The notes under the pieces are model-generated. The model made no database searches. It saw nothing but the letters and a program-made list of their open reading frames with translations, and had not been told where the DNA came from. A stretch of DNA of 64,000 nt from Mycobacterium sp. DL592. GTDB lineage: Bacteria; Actinomycetota; Actinomycetes; Mycobacteriales; Mycobacteriaceae. The translations under genes and the position numbers were made by a program. Location of the stretch: positions 2,112,156-2,176,155 of the forward strand of contig NZ_CP050192.1 in NCBI RefSeq assembly GCF_011694515.1. The letters are read 5' to 3'. Shown in pieces: positions 1 to 7,664 of this stretch. Position 1 is the first letter of the stretch. Every line of letters starts with the position of its first letter.

Positions 1-15
1 GGGGTCACCCTGCAT
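1..15 (-). CDS. bfr: Bacterioferritin, first five codons only (partial)
   Basis: The first 15 bases, read on the minus strand, are ATG followed by codons for Q, G, D, P. MQGDP is the usual N-terminus of mycobacterial bacterioferritin (BfrA), the heme-containing iron-storage ferritin. An AGGAGA Shine-Dalgarno lies six bases upstream on the same strand. The gene diverges from a bacterioferritin-associated ferredoxin across an IdeR-like box, which is the expected neighbourhood. Only five codons are visible, so the call rests on start, ribosome site and context. Confidence 0.72.
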
Positions 16-137
16 GGCATGTCTCCTGGGCTGGTTCTGAGCGTCTTTTTCGCCGGGCTGGCTGTGCCATTTCAATCTAGTGCAGCCGCCTTCGCGGCCG
101 CTGCGTTTGGAACCGGAGTGTTGTAGGCCTACCTAAC

Positions 138-156
138 CTAGGTAAGGCTGAGCTAA
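138..156. promoter_or_regulatory. IdeR (DtxR-family) iron box between bfr and bfd
   Basis: CTAGGTAAGGCTGAGCTAA matches the mycobacterial IdeR consensus TTAGGTTAGGCTAACCTAA at 16 of 19 positions, allowing A/T at the degenerate sites. A further half-site (TACCTAACC) abuts it on the left. It lies between two divergent iron-handling genes, 45 bases before bfd and 123 bases from bfr. IdeR is known to regulate bfrA in M. tuberculosis; binding here is inferred. Confidence 0.8.
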
Positions 157-200
157 CATAGCGGCGTGCGACCCACATCGACACGAGGAGGCGGGCGCTG

Positions 201-422
201 ATGTACGTCTGCCTGTGCACGGGTGCGACCAGTCAGGCCGTCAACGACGCGGTCGCCGCCGGAGCCTGCACCACCAAACAGGTTGCCGCCGCGTGCGGTG
301 CCGGGCGCGACTGCGGGCGCTGCCGGAAGTCCGTGCAGGCGATCATTGCCGCCCACCGGGACCGGGCCGAGGTCTCCGAGTGTGGTTCGTGTGCGGCACT
401 GGTGGGTGCCGGCCGGCGCTGA
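201..422 (+). CDS. bfd: Bacterioferritin-associated ferredoxin
   Basis: A 73-residue [2Fe-2S] protein of the BFD family. The four cluster ligands are visible as C4-x-C6 near the N-terminus and a CGRC pair near residues 38-41. Bfd docks on bacterioferritin and passes electrons to the mineral core so that ferric iron is released as ferrous iron. A GAGGAGG ribosome site ends nine bases before the ATG. The divergent neighbour is bfr, and an IdeR-type box sits between them, so the pair is probably iron-regulated. The stop falls one base before the convergent crotonase stop. Confidence 0.9.
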   Translation: MYVCLCTGATSQAVNDAVAAGACTTKQVAAACGAGRDCGRCRKSVQAIIAAHRDRAEVSECGSCAALVGAGRR

Positions 423-423
423 C

Positions 424-1182
424 CTACGTCGAGCGGCCGCGGTGGAAGTCGGCCAGCGCCTCGGTGTTGGCCGCCGCGCCCATGAGTTCCTCGAAGTAGG
501 CATACTCGCGGGCGGTGGCCGCGGTGATCTCGGCCCGGATGGGTTCGGTGATCGTCTTCTTGACCGCGATGAGGCTCGGAATCGGCCGGGAGGCAAGGAT
601 ATCGGCGTGCTTGCGCGCATCGGCCAGCAGTTCGTCGGGTTCGCAGACCCGCCAGACCAGCCCCATGCGCAGTGCTTCGTCGGCCTGTACCCACTCCGAG
701 GACATCAGCAGCCAAGCCGCATTCTGTCGTCCCATCAACTGCGGCAACAGATATGACGACGCCGCCTCGGGCGCCACGCCCAAGCTGGTGAACGGGCACT
801 TGATCCGCGCCGTGCTGGACATGAAAGCCAGGTCGGCGAAACCGAGGATGGTGGCACCGATACCGAGGCCGACACCGTTGACCGCACAGATCAGCGGCTT
901 GGGAAAGTCGGTGAGCGCGTTGATCAATCCGGGGAATCCGTGCTTGCCTGCCGGGAAGTCGGGATCGGTGATCCGGGCCTGCATGTCGCCGAGATCCTGG
1001 CCGGCGCTGAACGCACGCCCGGCCCCGGTGATGAGGACGACCGCGACCTCGGGATCATCCGCGGCCGCCAGCAGCGCCTCGGTGGTCGCGTCGTAGAGCG
1101 CCTCGTTGAAGGCGTTGAGCGCGTCGGGGCGGTTGAGGGTGAGGGTGCGGACCCGGTTCTGGTCGTCGATGAGCAGCGTCAC
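424..1182 (-). CDS. Enoyl-CoA hydratase/isomerase family protein
   Basis: A 252-residue crotonase-fold protein. The start chosen is the GTG at 1182 (VTLLIDD), because the longer open frame upstream is a shadow of the next gene. The oxyanion-hole segments SAGQDLGDM (about residues 61-69) and AVNGVGLGIG (about 105-114) are clear. The segment PEAASSYLLP keeps a single acidic residue, as in delta3,delta2-enoyl-CoA isomerases (ECI2/PaaG-like), so isomerase activity is at least as likely as hydration. It is the last gene of a leftward operon after the PPOX and EthD genes, with gaps of 5 and 10 bases. The substrate is unknown. Confidence 0.85.
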   Translation of the reverse strand: MTLLIDDQNRVRTLTLNRPDALNAFNEALYDATTEALLAAADDPEVAVVLITGAGRAFSAGQDLGDMQARITDPDFPAGKHGFPGLINALTDFPKPLICAVNGVGLGIGATILGFADLAFMSSTARIKCPFTSLGVAPEAASSYLLPQLMGRQNAAWLLMSSEWVQADEALRMGLVWRVCEPDELLADARKHADILASRPIPSLIAVKKTITEPIRAEITAATAREYAYFEELMGAAANTEALADFHRGRST

Positions 1183-1192
1183 GGGCAGGAGC

Positions 1193-1636
1193 CTAACGGT
1201 TGGAGTAGGTACGGGTCGGTGAGACCAGGACTGCGGTGCGGCCCTGTTCGACCATCGTCCGGTCGTACTCGGCCCAATTGTCATGTGTGCCACCGCAAGC
1301 GGTGAAGATCTCGCGCAGCAACAGCCGCAGCTGGTCGGATCCGCCGAGCCAGCCCGGTGTGTCATCGGGACCGGCCAACTCGGCGCGCCCCTCCACCGTC
1401 GCCCACTTCCATCCGTCGCGGAAGGTCAGCGTCACCGCGGGCCGCGACCGCAGATTCGCCAGCTTCACCGGGCCGTAGGTCACGAAGCCCAGCACCGGTT
1501 CCCCGGTGGCCGGGTGGTCGAGGATCCCGGCATTGATCAGGGAGGCCTGGATGGTGTGATCGGCGCGCAGTGTCGACACGACCGCCAAGCCGTTGTCGGC
1601 GCGGGCCAATGCGACGGCCTCGTCGAGGGTGGGCAT
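1193..1636 (-). CDS. PPOX-class F420-dependent oxidoreductase
   Basis: A 147-residue single-domain split-barrel protein of the pyridoxamine-phosphate-oxidase-like superfamily. The segments GFVTYGPVKLANLRSRP and VTLTFRDGWKWATVEGRAEL are typical of the short actinobacterial PPOX proteins that use F420 (or FMN) to reduce small molecules. It resembles Rv1875 of M. tuberculosis, which also neighbours bfrA; that is from memory. It lies between an EthD-domain gene and a crotonase in a tight leftward operon. The physiological substrate cannot be read from sequence. Confidence 0.78.
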   Translation of the reverse strand: MPTLDEAVALARADNGLAVVSTLRADHTIQASLINAGILDHPATGEPVLGFVTYGPVKLANLRSRPAVTLTFRDGWKWATVEGRAELAGPDDTPGWLGGSDQLRLLLREIFTACGGTHDNWAEYDRTMVEQGRTAVLVSPTRTYSNR

Positions 1637-1641
1637 GGCGC

Positions 1642-2343
1642 TCAGGATCCGAACGGGTCGCGGAACACGTAGCGACTGGTCGGTACGGCGTCGATGTTGA
1701 CGTTGGCCCCGAAAGCGGCTGTGCTGGCGACCATTTGCTCCATCCGGTGGCGTAGGTCGTCGTCATCGGCGGCGCCGAAGAACGCGTGCAGGCTGCTCAC
1801 CGCGTCATTCGGGAACAGCTCTTCGACGATCGCATTGACGACGGGTGCATCCGGGGTCAGTGCGCGCACCACGTAGTTCTGGACGTAACCGAATGTCGAC
1901 TGGGTGTCGATGGCCACCTGGGTGTGGTTGCCGTGCCATCGGGTCAGCCACGTCGGCTCGTCCATGTCGGCAGGGCGGCGAAGCAGGGCGATGTTGGCCA
2001 GCGCGGCGGTGCGCTCGCCCGGCGGCGTGCGGGGTGGCGGCATCGGCGCCGACTCCGTGACCAGGTAGGCCGCCACCACGTCGGCGTGCTGGGCCAGCAG
2101 TTCGAGGGCGGCGCTGACCTGGGTGCCGTAGTACTGCTGGGTCCACAGGGTGACGAAGCCCTGCACAGGAGGGTCCAGCGTCGTCAGCGTCATCAACGCA
2201 TCGCGCACGTCGGCGTCGCGCACATTGACCGTCAGGCCGGGCACGCCCAGGCCGAGCAGTTCATCGGCGATCGGCCCCCTGAGGCGCTGGGCCCAGTCGT
2301 CGTCGGCAGTACCGGCCCGCAGCGTGACGATCACCTTTTCCAT
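1642..2343 (-). CDS. EthD-domain-like protein
   Basis: A 233-residue protein starting at MEKVIVTLRAG (the ATG at 2343 is preferred over an in-frame ATG 16 codons upstream). The second half contains WLTRWHGNHTQVAIDTQSTFGYVQNYVVR, the pattern of EthD/Dabb ferredoxin-like proteins ('W...Wh.H...v......gYvqn.v'). The first half looks like a diverged copy of the same fold. EthD proteins accompany oxygenases or polyketide-type enzymes, but the exact reaction is unknown here. It is the first gene of the leftward three-gene operon with PPOX and crotonase. The region upstream carries a 10-bp inverted repeat shared with the divergent FUSC gene. Confidence 0.7.
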   Translation of the reverse strand: MEKVIVTLRAGTADDDWAQRLRGPIADELLGLGVPGLTVNVRDADVRDALMTLTTLDPPVQGFVTLWTQQYYGTQVSAALELLAQHADVVAAYLVTESAPMPPPRTPPGERTAALANIALLRRPADMDEPTWLTRWHGNHTQVAIDTQSTFGYVQNYVVRALTPDAPVVNAIVEELFPNDAVSSLHAFFGAADDDDLRHRMEQMVASTAAFGANVNIDAVPTSRYVFRDPFGS

Positions 2344-2451
2344 TGGCCCGAATTTAGCGTGCGTCGCGGCGTTGTCGGGGTGCAGTCTCACTCCGGCGGT
2401 ATTCGAAATGGCGTGATCAAAGTCAGGCGCCGGGGCAGAATTGTGCTGCGC

Positions 2452-2488
2452 ATTCGCTGACGGGTATACCGGTGGCCGGTCAGCGAAT
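2452..2488. promoter_or_regulatory. Inverted repeat in a divergent promoter region
   Basis: ATTCGCTGAC (2452-2461) and GTCAGCGAAT (2479-2488) are perfect 10-base inverted arms separated by 17 bases, with a GGTATACC palindrome in the loop. The element lies between the leftward EthD operon (start 2343) and the rightward FUSC gene (start 2547). A dimeric regulator site or an RNA hairpin in the FUSC leader are both possible. No regulator gene lies alongside. Confidence 0.5.
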
Positions 2489-2546
2489 TTGCCGCAACGA
2501 ATTCACACCACTTTCGTTTTTCAATTCCGCAGTACACAATTGCCCG

Positions 2547-4457
2547 ATGAGCGGGCGCGGGGGTCTCCGGCTGCCGGACGGCACCGGTCCGGCATTGCGC
2601 GGCCTGGTCATGCTGTTCGCGTCCATCTGGGTGGCCTTGACGTGGGGACCCGCGCACGCAGTGGTTCCGATCGGGGCCGCTATGGCGATCCTGGGCTCGG
2701 CGCTCAGCGACCCCTGGGTGCCGGATCGCCGACGGTCGGGGGCAGTTCTCTTGGCCGTATTGGTCGGCATCGTGTTACTCGCAGTCCCCGCGAGTACTTA
2801 TCCGCCGCTGCTGATTGTTCTCGCAGTGTTAATTTGCCTGGCGACGGGACTGATGTGGACGCTCGGCGGCGGTGCCGGTTTGATCGGCGTAGGTCTGGTG
2901 GTGGTTGTTCTGACCGCGGGCACCGTCGAGTCCTCCGTCTCGGCGACGGTCGTCACCGCGGCGATGGTGCTGGGCTGCGGAGCGGCGCACCTGCTGCTCG
3001 TCCCGCGCTGGCGCCGGCCCCATGAGCGGGCCGCCGAACGCGCCGCCGCCACTCACTATCGCGCCGTGGCGGATGTGGCCCGGGCGGTGATCGCCGCGCC
3101 GGGGCATTCACCTGCCCTCCCGGCCGCCTGCGGCGGGCCTGCCGACCGCATCGTGGCGACACTGCACGCGATCGCTGTCAGCGGCTGCGGTGGCTGTTCC
3201 GAGTGTCAGACAACCCTGCGGGCCGCAGTCGACGTGCTCACCGCACTGGGCGACGAACGCCGACAGGGCGCTGCCAGGGCGGCCGAGGCGCTGAGAACGC
3301 TCGACAGCATTCGGGTCGTGAACCCGACGGCGGCGTCGTGGCGACTGCGCGGTCAGCTGCACGAGGCGGTGGTCGCCCGGTTCGGCGTCGACGACCCGCT
3401 CGCGCGACGGCAGCCGAGGGTCGTCGAGGTTCTGCGGCGGGAGATCCGGTGGAGTTCGCCGGTGTTCCGCCACGCCGTGCGGCTGGCCATCGGTGTCGGC
3501 GCGGCGCTGGCGCTGACCTCGGTTCGCACTGTGCCCGAAGGCGTGTGGATACCGCTGATCGCGCTGGTGGTTCTGCGCCCGGGATGTCCGCGGACCTATC
3601 TGCGATCGCTGGAACGCATCGCGGGCGCTGCTGTGGGATTGACGGCAGCCACCGCCATCACGATGCTCTGGCACCCGATCCCGCCGCTGGTCGCCGCCCT
3701 CGCGGTCGCGTTCCTGGCCGCAGGCTGGGCCGTACAGGCACGCGGCCCGTGGGGTATGTCGACGGTGGTCGTCGGTGCGCTGGCGATCCTGCTGCAGGCG
3801 CCCGCCCCGACGGCAGATCTCCTGGGGCAGCGGCTGTTCGCCGCCGCCCTCGGAGCAGCGATCGCGGTGTGGATGTACGCACTGCTGCCGGACCCGGCGA
3901 AGGCGAAGCTGTACCGCGGTATCACCGAGATGCTGCGCGCGCACCTTGATTACGCGGCCGCCGCGATCACCGCGTTCGTGTGCGCAGAGCCGGCCGATAC
4001 CGCCGACCGCGAGACGCTTCGCCGCCGGGCGACCGCAGCGCGGCGGGTTTTCGATACCGCCGCAGGGTCCACCCGCGTGACTAACGCCGAGACCGCCGAG
4101 ATGCTCCACACCGCGCGCCGTGAGGCGACCGGGCTGGCCATCGCGATCGCGGTGCTGGACGCCGAAGTCCCGGCCGCTCGCGACCGGCTGGCGGGGGTGC
4201 TCGGTGATGCCTCCGACGAGTACGTGACAGCCCTGGTCGGCGCCGGTGTGCCGTGGCGGCTGGATGCCGCCTGGCTCGGGTGTGCCGGCGCGGGGTTGCG
4301 GCTCGAGGGCGCGGCCCTCGCCGGTGACGAACAGGTGGCGGGCCTGCTCACTCAGGTCGAGGCGATCACCCGGCACGCCCTTACTCTCGGGGAGATGGCG
4401 CAGCGGGTCACCGGCCATCTGAGCTACGCGTATGCCGTCGGCGACGACGTCCACTGA
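2547..4457 (+). CDS. FUSC-family inner membrane protein
   Basis: A 636-residue protein with two membrane blocks, about residues 15-150 and 305-450, each a cluster of hydrophobic helices, with soluble stretches after each. This is the FUSC / aromatic-acid-exporter-like (YccS/AaeB) layout, with the motif RLAIGVGAALALT opening the second block. Such proteins are putative efflux transporters for aromatic or related acids. The ATG at 2547 places the first helix close to the N-terminus; upstream in-frame codons look non-coding. A small Cys cluster (CGGCSEC, about residue 212) in the cytosolic linker is unusual and might bind metal. The substrate is unknown. Confidence 0.75.
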   Translation: MSGRGGLRLPDGTGPALRGLVMLFASIWVALTWGPAHAVVPIGAAMAILGSALSDPWVPDRRRSGAVLLAVLVGIVLLAVPASTYPPLLIVLAVLICLATGLMWTLGGGAGLIGVGLVVVVLTAGTVESSVSATVVTAAMVLGCGAAHLLLVPRWRRPHERAAERAAATHYRAVADVARAVIAAPGHSPALPAACGGPADRIVATLHAIAVSGCGGCSECQTTLRAAVDVLTALGDERRQGAARAAEALRTLDSIRVVNPTAASWRLRGQLHEAVVARFGVDDPLARRQPRVVEVLRREIRWSSPVFRHAVRLAIGVGAALALTSVRTVPEGVWIPLIALVVLRPGCPRTYLRSLERIAGAAVGLTAATAITMLWHPIPPLVAALAVAFLAAGWAVQARGPWGMSTVVVGALAILLQAPAPTADLLGQRLFAAALGAAIAVWMYALLPDPAKAKLYRGITEMLRAHLDYAAAAITAFVCAEPADTADRETLRRRATAARRVFDTAAGSTRVTNAETAEMLHTARREATGLAIAIAVLDAEVPAARDRLAGVLGDASDEYVTALVGAGVPWRLDAAWLGCAGAGLRLEGAALAGDEQVAGLLTQVEAITRHALTLGEMAQRVTGHLSYAYAVGDDVH

Positions 4458-4538
4458 CCCGCTGTAATTCACCCGCTGCATGGTTTCGCCGCGTACTCTG
4501 GCGGCACTTTCGCCACCCGCACAGGTCAAGGAGAAGCA

Positions 4539-6893
4539 ATGTCGGGTCATGACACGGTTCGCCGTGACGTCCTGCCCATCCACGACACCCAGCACGTCGG
4601 GCTGACGACGTACGACGCCAAGGACCCCGACACCAGCTACCCGCCGATCACCACACTTCGACCGCCGAAGGGCGCCCCCAACGTGCTGATCGTGCTGATC
4701 GACGATGTCGGCTTCGCCGCCTCCTCGGCCTTCGGCGGCCCGTGCAACACCCCGGTGGCCGAGCGGCTGGCCGGAGAAGGGCTGAAGCTCAACCGCTTCC
4801 ACACCACCGCGCTGTGCTCCCCGACCCGGCAGGCGTTGCTGACCGGGCGCAACCACCACTCGGTCGGGATGGGTGCCATCACCGAGATGGCTACCTCCGC
4901 CCCGGGCAACAGCAGTATCCGGCCCAAGGACAAGGCGCCGATCGCCGAGACACTCAAGCTCAACGGCTATTCGACGGCCCAGTTCGGCAAGTGCCACGAG
5001 GTTCCGGTGTGGGAGGTCTCCCCCGTCGGCCCGTTCCACCAGTGGCCCACCGGTTCGGGATTCGAATACTTCTACGGCTTCATCGGCGGCGAGGCCAACC
5101 AGTACTACCCCGGCCTGTACGAGGGCACCACCCCGGTCGAGCCGCCGCGCACCCCGGAGGAGGGCTACACCCTCACCGAGGACCTCGCCGACCACGCCAT
5201 CACCTGGGTGCGGCAGCAGAAGGCGCTGATGGCCGACAAACCCTTCTTCATGTACTTCGCCCCGGGTGCCACCCATGCGCCGCATCATGTGCCCGCCGAA
5301 TGGTCGGACAAGTACCGCGGCAAGTTTGATGCGGGCTGGGATGTGCTGCGGGAGAAGATCTTCGAGCAGCAGAAGAAGCTCGGAGTCATTCCCGCCGATG
5401 CCGAGCTGACCAAGCGGCACGACGAGATCCCGGCCTGGGACGACATGTCCGACGAACTCAAGCCTGTGCTGGCACGCCAGATGGAGATCTACGCCGGGTT
5501 CCTGGAGCAGACCGACCACGAGATCGGCCGGGTGATCGACGCCATCGACGATCTCGGGGTACTCGAAGACACCCTGATCTACTACATCATCGGCGACAAC
5601 GGCGCCTCGGCCGAGGGCACGCCCCAGGGCTGCTTCAACGAGATGACGGTGCTCAACGGGATGGGCGGTGTCGAGACGACCGAGTTCCTGCTGTCCAAGA
5701 TCGACGCCTTCGGCACCCCCGACGCCTACAACCACTACGCGGTCGGCTGGGCGCACGCGCTGTGCACGCCCTACCAGTGGACCAAGCAGGTGGCCTCGCA
5801 CTGGGGCGGCACCCGCAACGGCACCATCGTGCACTGGCCCGCCGGGCTGGCCGACAAGGGCACCACCCGAAACCAGTTCCATTCCGTCATCGACGTGGCC
5901 CCGACCATCCTGGAGGCGGCCGGTATCCCGGCGCCGTTGGCGGTCAACGGAATTCAGCAGGCCCCGCTGGAGGGCGTCAGCATGTTGGCGACGTTGCGCG
6001 ATGCCGCCGCCCCCGAGTCACACGTCGTGCAGTACTTCGAGATCATGGGCAACCGCGGCATCTACCACAACGGCTGGACTGCCTGCACCAAACACCGCAC
6101 CCCATGGAAGGTCGACCAGCCGCCGGCCTTCGACGCCGACGTCTGGGAACTCTACGGCCCCGACGACTGGACCCAATCCCGCAACCTGGTGGCCGAGAAC
6201 CCGGAGAAACTGGCTGAGCTGCAACGACTTTGGCTCATCGAGGCGGTGAAGTACAACGTGGTTCCGCTCGATGACCGGTCCTTCGAACGGATCAACCCCG
6301 ATATCGCGGGCCGTCCGCAGCTGATCCGCGGCAACAGCCAGTTGCTGTTCTCCGGTATGCGGGTCAGCGAAAGCTGTGTGGTCAACATCAAGAACAAGTC
6401 GCATTCGGTGACCGCCGACATCGTCGTCCCCGACGGCGGTGCCGCCGGTGTGATCGTCACGCAGGGCGGACAGGTGGGCGGATGGTCGCTCTATGTCCAC
6501 GACGCAAAGCTGAAGTACTGCTACAACTTCTTCGGCATCCAGCACTTCATCGTCGCCGCCGACACGGCGCTGCCTGCCGGAAAGCACCAGGTGCGGATGG
6601 AATTCGCCTACGACGGCGGCGGATTGGCCAAGGGCGGCACGGTCACCCTCTTTCACGACGGTAAGCCGGTGGGTTCGGGCCGGGTTGAGATCACCATCCC
6701 GATGGGGTTCTCCGCCGACGAAGCCTGCGACGTCGGGCGTGACACCGGCTCGCCGGCCTCACCGGACTACGGGCCCAGCCACAACGAGTTCACCGGCACG
6801 ATCGACTGGGTCCAGATCGACCTGGGCGACGACAGCCACGACCACCTGATCACCCCGAAGGACCGGCTCAAGCTCGCGATGGGCAAGCAGTAA
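4539..6893 (+). CDS. Arylsulfatase (type I, formylglycine-dependent)
   Basis: A 784-residue sulfatase of the alkaline-phosphatase superfamily. The signature CSPTRQALLTGRN carries Cys93, the residue converted to formylglycine in type I sulfatases (C-x-P-x-R). Metal ligands are the DD pair at 55-56 and the DNGAS motif near residue 355. A C-terminal beta-rich domain (about 590-784) follows the catalytic domain. AAGGAGAAG precedes the ATG. No signal peptide is evident, so it is probably cytoplasmic. A second sulfatase of similar length and organisation lies at 23764-26085. It hydrolyses a sulfate ester of unknown identity, possibly for sulfur scavenging. Confidence 0.92.
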   Translation: MSGHDTVRRDVLPIHDTQHVGLTTYDAKDPDTSYPPITTLRPPKGAPNVLIVLIDDVGFAASSAFGGPCNTPVAERLAGEGLKLNRFHTTALCSPTRQALLTGRNHHSVGMGAITEMATSAPGNSSIRPKDKAPIAETLKLNGYSTAQFGKCHEVPVWEVSPVGPFHQWPTGSGFEYFYGFIGGEANQYYPGLYEGTTPVEPPRTPEEGYTLTEDLADHAITWVRQQKALMADKPFFMYFAPGATHAPHHVPAEWSDKYRGKFDAGWDVLREKIFEQQKKLGVIPADAELTKRHDEIPAWDDMSDELKPVLARQMEIYAGFLEQTDHEIGRVIDAIDDLGVLEDTLIYYIIGDNGASAEGTPQGCFNEMTVLNGMGGVETTEFLLSKIDAFGTPDAYNHYAVGWAHALCTPYQWTKQVASHWGGTRNGTIVHWPAGLADKGTTRNQFHSVIDVAPTILEAAGIPAPLAVNGIQQAPLEGVSMLATLRDAAAPESHVVQYFEIMGNRGIYHNGWTACTKHRTPWKVDQPPAFDADVWELYGPDDWTQSRNLVAENPEKLAELQRLWLIEAVKYNVVPLDDRSFERINPDIAGRPQLIRGNSQLLFSGMRVSESCVVNIKNKSHSVTADIVVPDGGAAGVIVTQGGQVGGWSLYVHDAKLKYCYNFFGIQHFIVAADTALPAGKHQVRMEFAYDGGGLAKGGTVTLFHDGKPVGSGRVEITIPMGFSADEACDVGRDTGSPASPDYGPSHNEFTGTIDWVQIDLGDDSHDHLITPKDRLKLAMGKQ

Positions 6894-6894
6894 C

Positions 6895-7518
6895 TCAATC
6901 CCTGAGCCAGCGCGGGATGATGAAGACACCTTCGGCCTCGACAGTGATTCCCTCGGCGTCGGAGATGAAGCCGGCGCAGAACGTCTTCACCCCGTCGGTG
7001 CGGGTGATGGCCGCCTCGGCGTGCAGCGGCCCCAGCGGGGTGGCCCGCACGTAGCGCATCGTGATGCTCCCGGTGAAGCGCGGCTTGCGGTCCGGGCTGG
7101 CCGCCTCACCGAGGACGTGGTCGAGGATCAGTGCCGACACCCCGCCGTGGACGTGTCCGGGCGGCCCTTCGTAGGCCGCTCCCAGGTGAAAGTCCGCCCA
7201 CCGCCGGCCGTCCGGTTCGCGGTGTACCTCCAGGGGCGGAGCCAGGGCGTTGCGGATGCCGATGACGGCGTTACCCCAGTTCATGGCGTCGCCGTCGGCG
7301 CTGCGCCGCGCGCCGAACGCCCCGTCGATCTGCCGCCTGCGCAGTCGCGCGACCGCCGCGTCGAGGTCGGCCTTGACCGCGGCGACGGTCTCGGCGTCGG
7401 CTTCGGTGCGGATGGTCGCATCGACCAGCTCACGCACGGATTCGGCCAGCGGCTCGTAGATCGCGCGCAGCCGGGCGACCTCCTCGGCGGAAATGTCGTC
7501 GACGGTGAATTCCAGCAC
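6895..7518 (-). CDS. PaaI-type hotdog-fold thioesterase
   Basis: A 207-residue protein with an N-terminal helical extension rich in Glu and Ala (1-85) and a C-terminal hotdog domain. The motif PGHVHGGVSALILDHVLG (about 118-135) is the acyl-CoA thioesterase signature of the PaaI/YbgC type, with the HGG turn and helix start. Substrates are acyl- or aryl-CoA thioesters; which one cannot be said. The stop lies one base from the convergent sulfatase stop. A 15-base palindrome sits nine bases upstream of the start and could control the gene. Confidence 0.82.
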   Translation of the reverse strand: MLEFTVDDISAEEVARLRAIYEPLAESVRELVDATIRTEADAETVAAVKADLDAAVARLRRRQIDGAFGARRSADGDAMNWGNAVIGIRNALAPPLEVHREPDGRRWADFHLGAAYEGPPGHVHGGVSALILDHVLGEAASPDRKPRFTGSITMRYVRATPLGPLHAEAAITRTDGVKTFCAGFISDAEGITVEAEGVFIIPRWLRD

Positions 7519-7526
7519 CCCTGCAC

Positions 7527-7541
7527 TAGAACACGGTTCTA
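7527..7541. promoter_or_regulatory. Palindrome TAGAAC-ACG-GTTCTA upstream of the thioesterase
   Basis: Perfect six-base arms with a three-base spacer lie nine bases upstream of the thioesterase start and 124 bases before the NCS2 permease start. The half-sites equal those of the mycobacterial KstR operator (TnnAACnnGTTnnA), but KstR sites have a two-base spacer, so this is KstR-like rather than a clean match. It is probably an operator for a TetR-type repressor. Confidence 0.45.
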
Positions 7542-7664
7542 CCGCGGGTGTCTAACTGGCACTCCCGTCAGCGGATAACACGATTGACACACAGCCGTAC
7601 CGCATTCGGAATCTGTCCGTCGAGAATCTGCAGGTAGCCCTACACGCGCCCCAGGAGGCCATGG

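Noticed and set aside
3108..5882. A 924-codon open frame antisense to the FUSC and first sulfatase genes
   Set aside because: Spans two real genes and an intergenic gap in the opposite direction, with composition typical of a shadow frame.
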